NCBI GenBank assembly: GCA_964555625.1
Contig: CAZKTE010000013.1
Location: forward strand, 1 to 31,709
Source: CAZJKE01 sp964555625
Lineage (GTDB): Bacteria; Planctomycetota; Phycisphaerae; Phycisphaerales; SM1A02
Length of the DNA: 31,709 nucleotides
Reading direction: 5' to 3'
The notes beneath the pieces were generated by a model. It was not told where the DNA came from. It ran no database searches and worked only from the letters and a program-made list of their open reading frames with translations. Made by a program: the position numbers and the translations under genes. This document shows positions 15,523 through 24,437 of this stretch, piece by piece. How positions within the stretch are numbered: position 1 is the first letter of the stretch; each line of letters starts with the position of its first letter.

Positions 15523-15525
15523 GGG

Positions 15526-16956
15526 TTAATCAAGGCGTCCTGGGGCCCGGGTGCCACTGCCGCTGCGCTTGGTGAGTGAATCGCCCAGGTCCGCCCGGGC
15601 GGCCTCGGCCCTGGCCATGATGTCCTCCACGACCCCCGGATGGGCATCGGCGACATCAGTCGTCTCGTTGGGATCGGCCTCCAGGTCGAAGAGGGCCGGG
15701 CCGATCTGCGCCGAATAGTCGTATTTCCCGGGCCATCCGTCGGCGCCCGGGGGCCCCTTGGGGGTGCGATAGGTGTGCGGCAGGTGCAGCTTCCAGCGGC
15801 CGTGACGAATCGCCTGGAGCTCGTTGGTGCGGTAGTAGAAGTAGTAGGTCTCCTGGGGCGCTTCGTCTGCCAGGCCGAGGAGCAGCCGATGACCGTCGCG
15901 GCCATCGATGGGACTCGGCGGGGCTGCTCCAACCAACGCGGCGATGGTCGGCAGCAGGTCGATGGTCATCATCGGCGTGTTACTTGCAGTCGCGGCGGGA
16001 ATGACCCCGGGCCAGCGCACCACGAACGGCACGCGGACACCACCCTCGAAGGTGGTGCCCTTGCCCTCGCGCAGGCCGCCGGTGCGGCCGGCATGGTTTC
16101 CGTAGGAGAGCCAGGGGCCGTTGTCACTGGTGAAGATCACCAGCGTCTGTTCGTCGATGCCCAGTTCCACCAGCGTGTCGAGGATGCGGCCGACCGACCA
16201 GTCGATCTCCGCGATGACGTCGCCGTAGAAGCCCTTGCCGCTGCGGCCCTCGCTTCCGGCCGCGACGAAGAGTGGCACGTGCGGCATCGGGTGCGCCAGG
16301 TAGAGGAAGAACGGCTGGTCGCGGTGGGCGCGCATGAAGTTCACTGCCCGTTCCGTGAAGTCGGTGGTGAAGCGCTGCTGGTCGCCGGGCTCGATGCGTG
16401 GATCGACGATCGACGTGCCGTGGATCATCGGCAGGTTGGGAAACCCGCGCTTGCGGCCGGCGATGTCGGGTGGAAGGTTGACGTACTCCGGGTGCAGTGG
16501 CCACATGTCGTTTGAGTAGGGGATGCCGTGGAAGGCGTCGAAGCCATGGTTGGGCGGGAGGAAGGGCTCGTGGTGCCCCAGGTGCCACTTTCCAAACGCC
16601 GCCGTGGCGTAGCCCTCGCCGCCCAGTACCTCGGCGATCGTCGTCTCATCGGCGTGCAGGCCGTGGGTGTTGCTTGGCCCCAGCGCGCCGTGGATGCCGA
16701 GTCGATTGGGATAGCAGCCGGTGAGCAGGGCCGCCCGCGACGCGGAGCAGACCGGCTGGGCGACGTAGAAACTCGTCAGTTTCCTGCCTTCTGCGGCCAT
16801 GGCGTCGATGCGAGGCGTCGACACGTGCTCACCGCCAAAGCACCCCAAGTCTCCGTAGCCCATGTCATCGACGAACACGATGACCACGTTTGGCGGCGGC
16901 AGTGGCGGATCGGCTCCGGCGGCGATCAATGCAAGCAGGAGGGTGCAGACAGGCAT
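15526..16956 (-). CDS. secreted type I (formylglycine) sulfatase, arylsulfatase A-like
   Basis: 476 residues from the ATG at 16956; the frame extends further upstream, but only this start gives a signal peptide (MPVCTLLLALIAAGADPPLP) and avoids running into the divergent gene. Metal ligands DD (30-31) lie in NVVIVFVDDMGYGD. The sulfatase signature PVCSASRAALLTG (C70, R74) matches C-x-A/S-x-R, so Cys70 would be converted to formylglycine by a maturation enzyme. GKWHLG, HPMPHVPLF and FTSDNGPW are further sulfatase S1 landmarks. It hydrolyses sulfate esters, probably from sulfated algal polysaccharide, outside the cytoplasm. It is divergent from the cytochrome/DUF operon at 17008 with only 51 bases between, and that neighbourhood is typical of planctomycete polysaccharide loci. 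The exact substrate cannot be deduced. Confidence 0.9.
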   Translation of the reverse strand: MPVCTLLLALIAAGADPPLPPPNVVIVFVDDMGYGDLGCFGGEHVSTPRIDAMAAEGRKLTSFYVAQPVCSASRAALLTGCYPNRLGIHGALGPSNTHGLHADETTIAEVLGGEGYATAAFGKWHLGHHEPFLPPNHGFDAFHGIPYSNDMWPLHPEYVNLPPDIAGRKRGFPNLPMIHGTSIVDPRIEPGDQQRFTTDFTERAVNFMRAHRDQPFFLYLAHPMPHVPLFVAAGSEGRSGKGFYGDVIAEIDWSVGRILDTLVELGIDEQTLVIFTSDNGPWLSYGNHAGRTGGLREGKGTTFEGGVRVPFVVRWPGVIPAATASNTPMMTIDLLPTIAALVGAAPPSPIDGRDGHRLLLGLADEAPQETYYFYYRTNELQAIRHGRWKLHLPHTYRTPKGPPGADGWPGKYDYSAQIGPALFDLEADPNETTDVADAHPGVVEDIMARAEAARADLGDSLTKRSGSGTRAPGRLD

Positions 16957-17007
16957 GCCGCAAAGCGTAGCGTGGCCAAGGCGTCTGGCAGTCGGTAGGG
17001 TGGCGAC

Positions 17008-18414
17008 ATGCTTCTGCTTGTGATCGAGTCGCCCTGGTGGACCCTGCTGGGCCGCCTGCACCCACTTCTGCTGCACTTCCCCATCGCGCTTGCGACCTGC
17101 GCGGCCGTGATCGCGCTGGGCCGCTGGATCCTGCGTCGCGACGAGGTGTCGTCCCCGATCGTGGGATTCTGCCTCTGGACTGCGCTGATCACAGGGATGG
17201 CGGCGGCCTGGTCGGGCTGGACTCTGGCTGAGGCCCTCGGCGACGGCAGTCTCACGGAGTCGCTGCACCGGTGGTTTGCCATCAGTGGCCTGGGGGTCAT
17301 CGCCACGGCGTGCGTGCTTCGGATCCTCAAGGACCGCCGCGGCGGCCGCTATGTGCCGGCGAGTCTCATCGCCACCGTGATGGCGGGCGCCACGATGGCG
17401 ACCGCCGGGCACTTTGGCGGCACGATGCTCTGGGGCAAGGGCTGGGTGCTTGCGCCACTGCTACAGGCCATGGGCATGTCCGCTTCGGACGATGAGGAAC
17501 TCGCCGACACCGAATCCTCAGTTGACGAGGAGCTCGTCGAGGCCGAGCCGCAGGCACCACAGGAGCCGCCGTGGACTGCAGTGGCGCAGGTGTTCGACAC
17601 GAACTGCAGCAACTGCCACGGGCCTGACCGCCAGAAGAGCCGACTGCAACTAGTGCCGCTGCCGGTGGCCTACGGTGGTCGCAGCGACCCACCGCCGATC
17701 GTCGCCGGGCACACCGATATGAGTTCGATCCTTGGGCTGATCACCGCGCATCCGGACTCCGATGCACGCATGCCCCCCAAGGGCGACATGCTCAGCAGCG
17801 AAGACGTGGAGACCGTCCGGAGCTGGATCGCAGCAGGCTGCCCCAGTCCACCGGCTTCGACTAATGCGGTAGCCGCGTCCAAACCGCCACCGCTGCCGCC
17901 TGCGCCCATCGCAACGAATGCCGCTGCCGCGCGTGCGGCCATCGAGAGTCGTGGTGGCTACGTGCAGTACGTCAGTGGGGACTCGGGGCCGCTGGAGGTC
18001 AATCTCAGCCACGCCACGCCGCCTGCAGACGATACGTTATTGGCGCAGTTGGCTCCACTTGCAGCGAGCATCATCTGGCTTGACCTGTCCGAGTCGAGCG
18101 TGACCGACGCGGGCATGGAGCACCTGCGGGGCATGTTGGCCCTGGAGACGCTGCGCCTAGACCACACGGCCGTCGGCGACAATGGCCTGGCCGCGTTGGC
18201 GGGCTTGCCAGACCTACGATCGATCAACCTCTACGGCACGCCCGTGACGGATTCATGTCGGGAGTCCCTGGCATCCATGGAGTCACTGCGTCGCTGCTAC
18301 CTCGGCCAGACGGCTATGACCAGCGAGGGCATCAACGCGCTGCGCAACGCACGCTCCGACGTGCGAATCGTCGGGAGCGGCGCCGTCCCGCCAGAGGAGC
18401 CCAGCACCTCATGA
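17008..18414 (+). CDS. membrane protein: DUF2231-like helices, cytochrome c (PSCyt1-like), leucine-rich repeats
   Basis: 468 residues. Residues about 15-155 hold four to five membrane helices opening LHPLLLHFPIALATCAAVIA, as in DUF2231-type proteins. An acidic linker (DDEELADTESSVDEELVEAE) follows. Residues about 190-285 are a cytochrome c domain with C200-x-x-C203-H204 (CSNCHGPD) and a likely distal Met in ARMPPKGDML. After a Pro/Ala linker, residues about 310-460 carry leucine-rich repeats (IIWLDLSESSVTDAGMEHL; ALETLRLDHTAVGDNGLAAL; DLRSINLYGTPVTD). The heme domain and LRRs should face the periplasm. Heme ligation suggests electron transfer; the partner is unknown. It overlaps the next gene as ATGA, so the two are coupled. 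Start choice: the only ATG before the first helix. Confidence 0.82.
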   Translation: MLLLVIESPWWTLLGRLHPLLLHFPIALATCAAVIALGRWILRRDEVSSPIVGFCLWTALITGMAAAWSGWTLAEALGDGSLTESLHRWFAISGLGVIATACVLRILKDRRGGRYVPASLIATVMAGATMATAGHFGGTMLWGKGWVLAPLLQAMGMSASDDEELADTESSVDEELVEAEPQAPQEPPWTAVAQVFDTNCSNCHGPDRQKSRLQLVPLPVAYGGRSDPPPIVAGHTDMSSILGLITAHPDSDARMPPKGDMLSSEDVETVRSWIAAGCPSPPASTNAVAASKPPPLPPAPIATNAAAARAAIESRGGYVQYVSGDSGPLEVNLSHATPPADDTLLAQLAPLAASIIWLDLSESSVTDAGMEHLRGMLALETLRLDHTAVGDNGLAALAGLPDLRSINLYGTPVTDSCRESLASMESLRRCYLGQTAMTSEGINALRNARSDVRIVGSGAVPPEEPSTS

Positions 18415-21400
18415 TCCTCCTGCCAGTCATCGCGGCCGCCGCGGTGACGGCGGCGGAGCCGGGTATCTCGTTCGATGCCCAGATCCGACCGCTGCTGAGC
18501 GATCGTTGCTTCAAGTGCCACGGACCTGACCATGAGTCGCGAAAGGCGAATCTGCGGTTCGACCAGCAGGATTCTGCATCGGCGATGCGCGACGAGGGTG
18601 CGGCGATCGTGCCCGGCGACCCCGAAGCATCCTTGCTAGTGAGCCGCATCTTCGATGCAGATGCGGACTTTCGGATGCCCCCTGTCGATAGCGGAAAGTC
18701 GCTCAGCAGTGAGGAACGGGAGCTGTTGCGCGAGTGGATCGCCCAAGGCGCGCAGTGGGAAGCTCACTGGGCCTTCGAACCGCCCAAGGCGATCCAGCCA
18801 CCCCTGCCGGGGCACCCCGTCGACGCGTTCGTCAACACCCGCCTCTCCGAGATTGATTGCGAGATTGGATCGGAGGCCGACAAGGCGACGCTCCTTCGGC
18901 GCGTGACGCTGGACCTCACGGGCCTTCCGCCAACAGCGTCCGAACTCGATGCGTTCCTCTCCGATGCGTCCGATGGTGCCTGGGAGCGCGTGATCGATCG
19001 GCTCATGGATGCCCCGGGCTACGGCGAGCACATGGCCCGCGACTGGCTTGATGCGGCTCGCTACGCAGACACGCATGGGCTGCACCTCGATAACGAGCGG
19101 GTCATGTGGAAGTACCGCGACTGGGTCGTTGGTGCCTTCGCGTCGCACATGCCGTACGACCAGTTCATCGCAGAGCAGTTGGCCGGTGACCTCCTGCCCG
19201 ATGCGACGCTCGCCCAGCAGGTGGCCAGCGGGTTCAACCGCTGCCACGTGACTACTAGTGAGGGCGGGTCCATCCTTGAGGAGGTGAGGATCCGCTACGC
19301 GATGGATCGCACGGACACGGTGGCCACCGTGTTTCTTGGACTGACAGCCACGTGCGCGGCGTGCCATGACCACAAGTTCGACCCGATCACGCAGCGCGAC
19401 TACTACCAGTTGCTGGCGTTCTTCAACAACACCGCCGATGAGCCCCTTGATGGGAACATCAAGGCGCCTCCGCCTGTCATCAAGGTGCCCGATTCGCAGC
19501 AGGCATCGCTGCTGGCGGAACTGGAGACAGTGATCGCCGCGCTCGAGGAACGCTACGAGCACCCGCCGGAAGAGGTTGCCGCGGACGCTGCCGCGGCGGT
19601 CACGGATCGGTCCACCGAGCTGGCGGCGCACTGGCAGGTGATCGAGCCGACAGCGAGTGTTACTGAGTCCGGCGGTACCTTCGACGTGCTCGATGACGAG
19701 TCGCTATTGCTTGCAGGGCCTGGCCCGGCCACTGACGTGTACACCTTCGACATCGACCTGCCCGATGGCACACAGGCGCTGCGCCTCGATGCGCTTCGCC
19801 ATGAACAACTCCCCGCCGGCGGGCCGGGCCGAGCTACCAATGCGAACTTCGTCCTGACCGAGGCCACGCTGCAGGTACTCGAGGGCGGCGAGTGGATGGA
19901 TGTACCCATCGCGGTCGCCGAGGCCAGCTTCTCCCAGGAGAATTTCCCTGTCCGCGAGGTGGCCGATGGCGACCGCACGAATGACAACGGTTGGGCGCAC
20001 AATGGCCCCGATGCGCCCGCTGCCCGCACGCTTGTGCTGCGACTTGCTGAACCGATGGACGGCGGCTCGGCACGCCTGGTCCTGGAGTTTCTCTCGCAGT
20101 ACAGCGGGCACTCCTTCGGACGCGTCGCCCTGTTCTCCTCAAGCCACGGCGCCGAGGGCGTCGCGATCGCAGACGACTGGGAGTCCAGCGGCTATTTGGT
20201 GGCCGAGTCGGCCGATGCAGCCTGGGAACAGGAATTGCCAGGGGACGTCACATGGACGCTGCGGCCGGAGGTGGTCGATGGCGCCGTGCACGCGTTCAAG
20301 GAGGGTCTTGGTTCGATCTTCCTGCGGCGAGGCGTATTGATCGCAGAGGGTGGACTCCATCGCATCGACATTGGGACCGATGACGGCGTGCGCATCTGGA
20401 TCGATGGGGATCTTGTTCATGAGCACCGCGTGGCGCGCACCGTTACGCGCGGCGAGGACACGATCGACGTGGACCTGGTCGCCGGCGACCATGAGATCCT
20501 TGTGCAGGTGGTCAACCTCGGTGGCGCAAGCGGGATCGCCTTCGACTTTGCCCGCACCAGCCGCGGAGGCCTCTCCACGGCGTTGTCGCTGATTGCCGCC
20601 CGCGGCGAGGAGCATCGCAGTGAACTCGCTAGCCAGCGGCTGCGGCGCGAGGTGACCCTCAAGGTCTGGCCGGAGGCTAAGCAAATCGTCGCCGACACCG
20701 AAGAGCAGAAGAAGGCACTGGCCGCACTCCAAGCGGAGATTCCAACGACGCTCGTCTCGGTCGAGCGATCCATGCCCCAAGAGACGCGGGTCCTTCGGCG
20801 CGGCCAGTACGACCAGCCCACCGATGTGATCGTCGGCCGCGAAGTACCGACGTGGCTGCCACCGATGCCCGATGACGCGCCGATCGATCGACTTGGGTTT
20901 GCGCAGTGGCTGACGCGCGATGACCATCCACTCACCGCGCGCGTGTTCATGAACCGACTCTGGCAGCACCACTTCGGCGTGGGGCTGGTGATCACGGCCG
21001 AGGACTTCGGCAGCCAGGGCGCGCGGCCATCCCACCCCGATCTTCTGGACTGGCTGGCCGTGAAGTTCATCGAGAGCGGATGGGACATCCAGGCGATGCA
21101 GCGGCTGATGCTCACCAGCGACGCCTACCGCCAGAGTGCCGTAGTGGATCCGGAGCTCGCCCGGCTCGATCCCGAGAACGCCCTGCTGGGACGCGCGCCG
21201 CGATTCCGACTCGACGCGGAGGTGATCCGCGATCAGGCGCTAGCGGTGTCTGGCCTGCTCGTGCCGCGCGTCGGCGGTCCGCCGGTGAAGCCTTACCAGC
21301 CACCAAACCTCTGGGAGCCGGTGGCCTACACCTCCAGCAACACGCGGACCTACGTGGAAAGCGAGGGCGATGGACTCTGGCGTCGCAGCATCTACACGTT

Positions 21401-21836
21401 CTGGAAGCGAACGAGCCCGCCGGCAGCGATGGCGATCCTCGATGCGCCGACGCGTGAATCCTGCATCGTGCGCCGTGAACGCACGAACACGCCCATGGCG
21501 GCGCTCTTGGTGATGAACGACGACCAGTTCGTCGAGGCGGCGAGGGGACTGGCGCAGCGCGCGCTGCTCGAGGGCGGCAGCGACGACGCGACGCGATTGA
21601 CATGGGCGTTCAGGGTAGTCACGGCGCGAGCGCCGACCGCGCGGGAACTCGCTCGCCTGCGCGACTACCTAGTGCAGCAGCAGGCGCACTTTTCCGACTC
21701 GCCCGAGGATGCGGCCGCGCTGCTGTCGGTAGGGGCGTCCATGCGAGATGGGTCGCTTGCTGTGGCGGACCATGCTGCATGGACGATGGTCGCGAACCTC
21801 CTGCTGAACCTCGACGAGGTCCTCAACCGGGGATAG
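18411..21836 (+). CDS. PSCyt1-DUF1549-PA14-DUF1553 multidomain secreted protein
   Basis: 1141 residues from the ATG at 18411 (ATGA overlap with the preceding gene). Residues 1-16 are a signal peptide. PSCyt1 follows, with heme motif C33-F-K-C36-H37 and MPPVDSGKSLS. DUF1549 (PSCyt2) spans about 130-345, with VTLDLTGLPPT, ARDWLDAARYADTHG and a second CxxCH at C315-C318-H319 (CAACHDHKFDPITQ). Residues about 420-720 are extra beta-rich sequence including a PA14-like part (IDIGTDDGVRIWIDGDLVHE). DUF1553 (PSD1) spans about 820-1090 with RVFMNRLWQHHFG, SDAYRQSA and NTPMAALLVMNDDQFVEAAR. Such proteins are abundant in planctomycetes and usually sit beside DUF1501 and sulfatase genes. A role in periplasmic oxidation or uptake of polysaccharide breakdown products is often suggested but not proven. 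Confidence 0.88.
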   Translation: MILLPVIAAAAVTAAEPGISFDAQIRPLLSDRCFKCHGPDHESRKANLRFDQQDSASAMRDEGAAIVPGDPEASLLVSRIFDADADFRMPPVDSGKSLSSEERELLREWIAQGAQWEAHWAFEPPKAIQPPLPGHPVDAFVNTRLSEIDCEIGSEADKATLLRRVTLDLTGLPPTASELDAFLSDASDGAWERVIDRLMDAPGYGEHMARDWLDAARYADTHGLHLDNERVMWKYRDWVVGAFASHMPYDQFIAEQLAGDLLPDATLAQQVASGFNRCHVTTSEGGSILEEVRIRYAMDRTDTVATVFLGLTATCAACHDHKFDPITQRDYYQLLAFFNNTADEPLDGNIKAPPPVIKVPDSQQASLLAELETVIAALEERYEHPPEEVAADAAAAVTDRSTELAAHWQVIEPTASVTESGGTFDVLDDESLLLAGPGPATDVYTFDIDLPDGTQALRLDALRHEQLPAGGPGRATNANFVLTEATLQVLEGGEWMDVPIAVAEASFSQENFPVREVADGDRTNDNGWAHNGPDAPAARTLVLRLAEPMDGGSARLVLEFLSQYSGHSFGRVALFSSSHGAEGVAIADDWESSGYLVAESADAAWEQELPGDVTWTLRPEVVDGAVHAFKEGLGSIFLRRGVLIAEGGLHRIDIGTDDGVRIWIDGDLVHEHRVARTVTRGEDTIDVDLVAGDHEILVQVVNLGGASGIAFDFARTSRGGLSTALSLIAARGEEHRSELASQRLRREVTLKVWPEAKQIVADTEEQKKALAALQAEIPTTLVSVERSMPQETRVLRRGQYDQPTDVIVGREVPTWLPPMPDDAPIDRLGFAQWLTRDDHPLTARVFMNRLWQHHFGVGLVITAEDFGSQGARPSHPDLLDWLAVKFIESGWDIQAMQRLMLTSDAYRQSAVVDPELARLDPENALLGRAPRFRLDAEVIRDQALAVSGLLVPRVGGPPVKPYQPPNLWEPVAYTSSNTRTYVESEGDGLWRRSIYTFWKRTSPPAAMAILDAPTRESCIVRRERTNTPMAALLVMNDDQFVEAARGLAQRALLEGGSDDATRLTWAFRVVTARAPTARELARLRDYLVQQQAHFSDSPEDAAALLSVGASMRDGSLAVADHAAWTMVANLLLNLDEVLNRG

Positions 21837-21846
21837 GGTGAGATTG

Positions 21847-23313
21847 ATGGATCCATGCTTCGACCAGCGCATGCTCATCAACCGAAGGCAGTTCTTCGAT
21901 CACTCCTGTCGCGGTGTCTGCGGCGCGGTGGGACTCGCGGCGCTCGGCGATCTGCTTCAGGGCAACCTGGCGATGGCAGGCGAAGTGGGGGCGCCGGGCG
22001 TGCCCCTGTCGCCCCACGCGGCGCCGAAGGCGAGGCGCATCATCTACCTCTTTGCCGCTGGCGGTCCCTCGCAGATCGACATGTGGGACCCTAAGCCAGC
22101 GATCACCGACCGCTTCGACCAGGACTTGCCCGATTCGATCCGCATGGGCCAGCGCATCACGACAATGACGAGCATCCAGGATCGGTTGCCGGTGGCGCCG
22201 TCGATCTACAAATTTGCGCGGCACGGGGAGTGCGGGACGCAGGTCAGCGAGCTCCTTCCATGGACGGCGAAAATCGTCGACGACATTGCGGTCATCCGCA
22301 GCGTGCACACGGATGCGATCAACCACGATCCGGCGGTGACGTTCCTGCAGACGGGGTCGCAGATGCCCGGTCGGCCGAGCATGGGCGCGTGGCTCAGTTA
22401 CGGCCTCGGATCGCTCAACCGCGACCTGCCCTCCTTCATCGTGCTGCACTCCTCTTGGACGGGCCGCAAGGAGGCGCAGGCGCTCTTCGGTCGGCTTTGG
22501 GGCAGCGGCTTCCTACCCAGCGAACACCAGGGCGTGTTCCTGCGCAGCAGCGGGGACCCAGTGCTCTTCCTCAACGATCCCCCGGGCGTCGATCGCCGCC
22601 AACGCCGCGGCATGCTCGACGCGCTCTCGGACATGAACCACCTGCAGCAGGAGGCCATCGGAGACCCGGAGACCACCGCGCGGATCGCCCAGTACGAAAT
22701 GGCCTATCGCATGCAGGCTTCTGTCCCGAGCCTCGTGGACCTCGGCGAGGAGTCGGAGCGGACTTTCGAGATGTACGGCGAGGATGCGAGGACGCCGGGC
22801 ACGTTTGCAGCCAACTGCCTGCTTGCGAGACGACTGGCCGAGCGCGACGTGCGCTTCATCCAGGTCTACCACCGCGGCTGGGACCAGCACGAGATCCTGC
22901 CGACGAACCTGCCCAACCAGTGCAAGGACATCGATCGCCCCTGCTGGGCGCTCATCACGGATCTCAAGGAACGGGGCCTGCTCGACGACACGCTGGTGGT
23001 CTGGGGCGGCGAGTTCGGCCGCACTGTCTACTGCCAAGGCGCATTGACCAAAGAGAACTACGGTCGCGACCACCATCCAAAGTGCTACACGATGTGGATG
23101 GCTGGCGGCGGTGTGAAGGCCGGGCAGGTCTACGGCGCGACCGACGACTACGGCTACAACATCACGGAAAACCCCGTCCACGTGCACAACCTCAACGCGA
23201 CGATCCTGCACCTGATGGGCATCGATCATAAGCAGTTGACCTTCCGCTACCAGGCTCGAGACCACCGCCTCACCGACGTGCACGGGCATGTGGTGCAGGA
23301 TCTGGTCAGCTAG
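21847..23313 (+). CDS. DUF1501 protein (alkaline-phosphatase/sulfatase fold)
   Basis: 488 residues from the ATG at 21847, with AGGGTGAG 4-8 bases upstream; a GTG at 21838 is in frame and possible. It lies 10 bases after the stop of the DUF1549/DUF1553 gene, so the three form one operon. NRRQFFDHSCRGVCGAVGLA (12-31) is a twin-arginine-like signal. DUF1501 landmarks include IIYLFAAGGPSQIDMWDPKP near the start, HTDAINHDP, VYHRGWDQHEILP and VVWGGEFGRTVY, followed by GRDHHPKCYTMWMAGGGVKA. These are metal-binding positions of the alkaline-phosphatase superfamily fold. It is exported. It is a standard companion of PSCyt/DUF1553 proteins; the reaction is not established. The end coincides with the start of an inverted repeat at 23310. 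Confidence 0.88.
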   Translation: MDPCFDQRMLINRRQFFDHSCRGVCGAVGLAALGDLLQGNLAMAGEVGAPGVPLSPHAAPKARRIIYLFAAGGPSQIDMWDPKPAITDRFDQDLPDSIRMGQRITTMTSIQDRLPVAPSIYKFARHGECGTQVSELLPWTAKIVDDIAVIRSVHTDAINHDPAVTFLQTGSQMPGRPSMGAWLSYGLGSLNRDLPSFIVLHSSWTGRKEAQALFGRLWGSGFLPSEHQGVFLRSSGDPVLFLNDPPGVDRRQRRGMLDALSDMNHLQQEAIGDPETTARIAQYEMAYRMQASVPSLVDLGEESERTFEMYGEDARTPGTFAANCLLARRLAERDVRFIQVYHRGWDQHEILPTNLPNQCKDIDRPCWALITDLKERGLLDDTLVVWGGEFGRTVYCQGALTKENYGRDHHPKCYTMWMAGGGVKAGQVYGATDDYGYNITENPVHVHNLNATILHLMGIDHKQLTFRYQARDHRLTDVHGHVVQDLVS

Positions 23314-23340
23314 TAGCGCTGGTTCAGAGACCGCTGCTAG
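23310..23340. terminator. inverted repeat between convergent genes, possible bidirectional terminator
   Basis: CTAGTAGCG (23310-23318) pairs with CGCTGCTAG (23332-23340) over nine positions, one of them G-T, around a 13-base loop. It overlaps the DUF1501 stop codon and lies 24 bases from the stop of the convergent ychF gene. It is followed by TTGT rather than a real T-run, so a factor-independent terminator is plausible but imperfect. Confidence 0.45.
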
Positions 23341-23364
23341 TTGTCCCATTCAGGGGATCCTCTG

Positions 23365-24402
23365 CTAGACGTTGAACAGGATGTGCGCCACGTCGCCATC
23401 CTGCATCGCGTAGGCCTTCCCCTCGCTGCGCAACTTCCCAGCTTCCTTGATGGCCTTCTCGCTGCCGAGCTCGAAGAGATCATCAACGTGGTAGCACTCG
23501 GCTCGGATGAAGCCGCGCTCAAGGTCGCCGTGGATCGCGCCGGCGGCCCGTGGTGCGAGGGCGTTTGCGGGGATGGACCAGGCGCGAACCGCCGTTTCGC
23601 CGGCGGTATAGAAGGTTGCTAGGCCCAAGAGGTCGTTGGCAGCGCGCGTCAGGGCGCCAAGCGCCGGCTCGGCGATGCCAAGGTCTGCGAGCATCTCGCC
23701 GCGATCGGCCTCAACCAGTTCTGCGATCTCTGACTCAAGCGTTGCGCAGAGCACGACGCACGGCCCGGCGTCGGCGACCGCCTCCGCCGCGGGCCCCTCG
23801 CCGGCCAGGTCGTCCTCGCCGACGTTTGCCACGTAGAGCATGGGCTTGGCCGTCATGAGGCCAAAGGACCGTAGGATGCCGACCTCCGCCTCGTCCCAAG
23901 ACTCCTCCCGAAGCGGCTGCTCGTTATCGAGCATCGGCTGGCAGTGCTCCAGTACCTCCAGCCGTTGTTGGGTTTCGCTGTCACCGCCGCGCGCGGCCCG
24001 CCGGGCCTTGTCGATGGCCGCCTCGACGACCACCAGGTCCGCGATCAACAACTCCGCGTTCATTGCTGCGATGTCCGAGCCGGGAGTCGGTCGGCCCATG
24101 CCGAAGTCGAAGCACCGCACGACGTGACAGAGCGCATCGACCTGCCGCACGTGGGCAAGGACGTTGGCCAGGGCCGATCCACCTGTGGGAACCCCTGGAA
24201 TGTCAACGACTTGCAGCGTCGCGTGGATCACCTCCTTGGTGTCGATGAAGTCGGCAATGCGATCGAGGCGCGGGTCGGGGATCGACGCTACTCCGACGCT
24301 GGGCTTCATGGCGCCCGGCTGCACCTCAACGGCGTGCGCGGTCAGGGCGGTAAAGAGCGTGGTCTTGCCGACGCCCTGGAGTCCAATGAGTCCACATTCC
24401 AT
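23365..24402 (-). CDS. ychF: YchF/OLA1-family P-loop NTPase
   Basis: 345 residues, slightly shorter than the usual ~363. The N-terminal G domain has G1 GLQGVGKTT (7-15; the family normally reads GLPNVGKST), G3-like DIPG (67-70) and the diagnostic NxxE motif NVGE (193-196) that replaces NKxD and gives YchF proteins ATP preference. The C-terminal DUF933/TGS-like part is clear: ETAVRAWSIPANALAPRAAG, HGDLERGFIRAE, KEAGKLRSEGKAYAMQDGD and HILFNV at the end. YchF is a ribosome-associated regulator involved in stress and redox responses. After DIPG the sequence reads VPTGGSALANVL instead of the common LV(K/R)GAS stretch, so switch II is divergent. Divergent from the deaminase gene, with 35 bases between. 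TAGAAT (24417-24412) lies 9 bases before the ATG. Confidence 0.85.
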   Translation of the reverse strand: MECGLIGLQGVGKTTLFTALTAHAVEVQPGAMKPSVGVASIPDPRLDRIADFIDTKEVIHATLQVVDIPGVPTGGSALANVLAHVRQVDALCHVVRCFDFGMGRPTPGSDIAAMNAELLIADLVVVEAAIDKARRAARGGDSETQQRLEVLEHCQPMLDNEQPLREESWDEAEVGILRSFGLMTAKPMLYVANVGEDDLAGEGPAAEAVADAGPCVVLCATLESEIAELVEADRGEMLADLGIAEPALGALTRAANDLLGLATFYTAGETAVRAWSIPANALAPRAAGAIHGDLERGFIRAECYHVDDLFELGSEKAIKEAGKLRSEGKAYAMQDGDVAHILFNV

Positions 24403-24437
24403 GGCGGCGGCATTCTACGGGCAGGTCCTTGGCTAGC

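Noticed and set aside
15094..15529. Two overlapping + strand frames of about 135 residues near the terminator
   Set aside because: No recognisable motif, Arg-rich, no ribosome site; both are better explained as open frames in a structured noncoding region.
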